From the NCBI GenBank assembly GCA_011524785.1, contig WTJQ01000534.1:1-7154 (forward strand): a stretch of DNA of 7,154 nucleotides. The letters run 5' to 3'. The translations under genes were made by a program, and so were the position numbers. Shown here piece by piece: positions 6,524 through 7,154 of the stretch. The DNA is from Planctomycetota bacterium (lineage in GTDB: Bacteria > Planctomycetota > UBA1135 > GCA-002686595). Every line of letters begins with the position of its first letter. The stretch's first letter is position 1. The notes beneath the pieces are model-generated. The model worked only from the letters and a program-made list of their open reading frames with translations. It ran no database searches and had not been told where the DNA came from.

Positions 6524-6535
6524 GCTCCAAGGAGC
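6524..6535. promoter_or_regulatory. Inverted repeat in the HIT/porin divergent spacer, operator-like
   Basis: GCTCC-AA-GGAGC is a perfect 5-bp inverted repeat with a 2-nt centre, placed centrally in the 70-nt spacer between divergent genes. It could be a small operator serving both promoters. The AAGGAG inside it is Shine-Dalgarno-like but lies about 22 nt from GTG 6557, too far to serve that start. A weak TTGTGC (6520-6525) / TATTCC (6543-6548) pair with 17-nt spacing overlaps it on the plus strand. Confidence 0.2.
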
Positions 6536-6556
6536 CAGTGGGTATTCCCTTCCCTC

Positions 6557-7154
6557 GTGCTGGCCGTCCTCGCCCTCCTCTCGCTCGGCCTCCAGGCGGG
6601 TCCTGGGGACGCGGAGTCGAAGGAGGCGAAGCCCGTTCCCCGGCTGGACCTGCACGGTCGCCTCTTCCTGGACCTCCCCGGCCTGGACGGCGAGCAGGGC
6701 CGTCCGCGGTCGCTCCGGCTCCAGGCGCGCCTGCACCTGGACGAGCAGGCCTCGGCCCGCGTCCAGCTCGAGCACGGGCGCGGGGAGCTCGAGGTCTTCG
6801 AGGCGTCCTTCACCTACCGCGACGAGGAGTGGGGCGAGGCGCGCTTGGGACACCACCGCCCCCCCGCGGGGAGCGAGGCACGCACCAGCCTCTCGGTCCT
6901 GCCCAGCCCCGAGCGCTCGGCGCCCGTGCGGGCACTCCTGCCCAGCCGCGCCACCGGACTCTCGTACGGCACCCGCACGGACGAGGGCTGGTCGCTCGGA
7001 GCATTCGGGGGCGCGCGCCGGGCCCTCGACCCGATCGGATCCCAGCGGCTCGTGGTCGGGCGCAGGGACTGGGAGCTCGAGGAGGCGACCGCGACCTCGC
7101 GGAGTCACCTCGGCCTCTGGGCCATGCACTGGAACGGGGGCGCGGACGGCCTGC
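6557..7154 (+). CDS. Phosphate-selective porin (OprO/OprP)-like outer-membrane protein, 5' part only
   Basis: The frame is open from GTG 6557 to the window edge (199 codons plus one base). The N-terminus LAVLALLSLGLQAG is a hydrophobic signal-peptide core with likely cleavage near QA/G, although basic n-region residues are missing. After a short linker come beta-strand-like alternations: RLDLHGRLFLDL, SLRLQARLHLDEQASARVQLEHG and LEVFEASFTYRD. Then EARLGHHRPPAGSEARTSLSVLPSPERSAPVRALLPSRATGLSYG closely follows the OprO/P pattern: strand, G-x-x-x-P-P, an LTSS-like segment, an ERS box, then R-x-x-G. These are outer-membrane beta-barrels for anion or other solute uptake; phosphate specificity cannot be claimed. 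Start choice is uncertain: GTG 6557 has no proper Shine-Dalgarno site, and no in-frame ATG is nearby. The gene is divergent from HIT. Confidence 0.72.
   Translation, partial: MLAVLALLSLGLQAGPGDAESKEAKPVPRLDLHGRLFLDLPGLDGEQGRPRSLRLQARLHLDEQASARVQLEHGRGELEVFEASFTYRDEEWGEARLGHHRPPAGSEARTSLSVLPSPERSAPVRALLPSRATGLSYGTRTDEGWSLGAFGGARRALDPIGSQRLVVGRRDWELEEATATSRSHLGLWAMHWNGGADGL

Noticed and set aside
6487..6813. Upstream extension of the HIT reading frame to 219 codons
   Set aside because: The extra 109 residues are antisense to the porin gene and Arg/Ser/Pro-rich. HIT similarity begins right after ATG 6486.
6113..7129. 338-codon minus-strand open frame across HIT and the porin gene
   Set aside because: It lies in a different frame from HIT and is antisense to the porin gene. 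The sequence is Arg/Pro/Gly-rich and matches no family.
1..7154. Defence system, CRISPR array, mobile element or RNA gene
   Set aside because: I found no repeated spacer units, transposase or integrase motifs, tRNA-like cloverleaf or rRNA segments. Every long segment is explained by a chromosomal-type gene.

Overview
The window is a GC-rich (about 70% by eye) bacterial chromosomal segment with six protein genes and short spacers. The best guess for the source is Planctomycetota. A DUF1501 gene next to a DUF1800 gene is very common there, and exported hypothetical proteins, weak Shine-Dalgarno sites and a long-form UbiD decarboxylase fit too. Myxococcota, Acidobacteriota or Gemmatimonadota cannot be excluded. 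I see no rRNA, tRNA, CRISPR, insertion sequence or phage gene.

Layout. Positions 1-2863 hold a minus-strand pair: an exported DUF1800 protein (2863 to 1208), then, 10 nt downstream, a DUF1501 protein with a twin-arginine-like leader (1197 to the window edge, nearly complete). A 222-nt divergent spacer (2864-3085) contains a G-rich tract and one -10-like hexamer. A plus-strand UbiD-family decarboxylase follows (3086-4894). It converges, with a 45-nt gap, on a minus-strand pair: a 110-residue HIT-domain protein (6486 to 6154) followed after 107 nt by an aminoglycoside-phosphotransferase-fold kinase resembling N-acetylhexosamine 1-kinase (6046 to 4940). Divergent from HIT across 70 nt is the 5' part of a plus-strand gene whose product looks like an OprO/OprP-type porin (6557 to the window edge).

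The window looks like ordinary chromosome rather than a mobile or defence island. Three points deserve attention. The DUF1800-DUF1501 pair is a conserved but functionally undefined export couple. The UbiD homologue keeps the R/E/D catalytic residues but has Gly where the metal-ligand His of well-studied UbiD enzymes is expected. A sugar-1-kinase-like protein is paired with a HIT-fold protein, which loosely recalls kinase plus nucleotidylyltransferase modules of sugar salvage.
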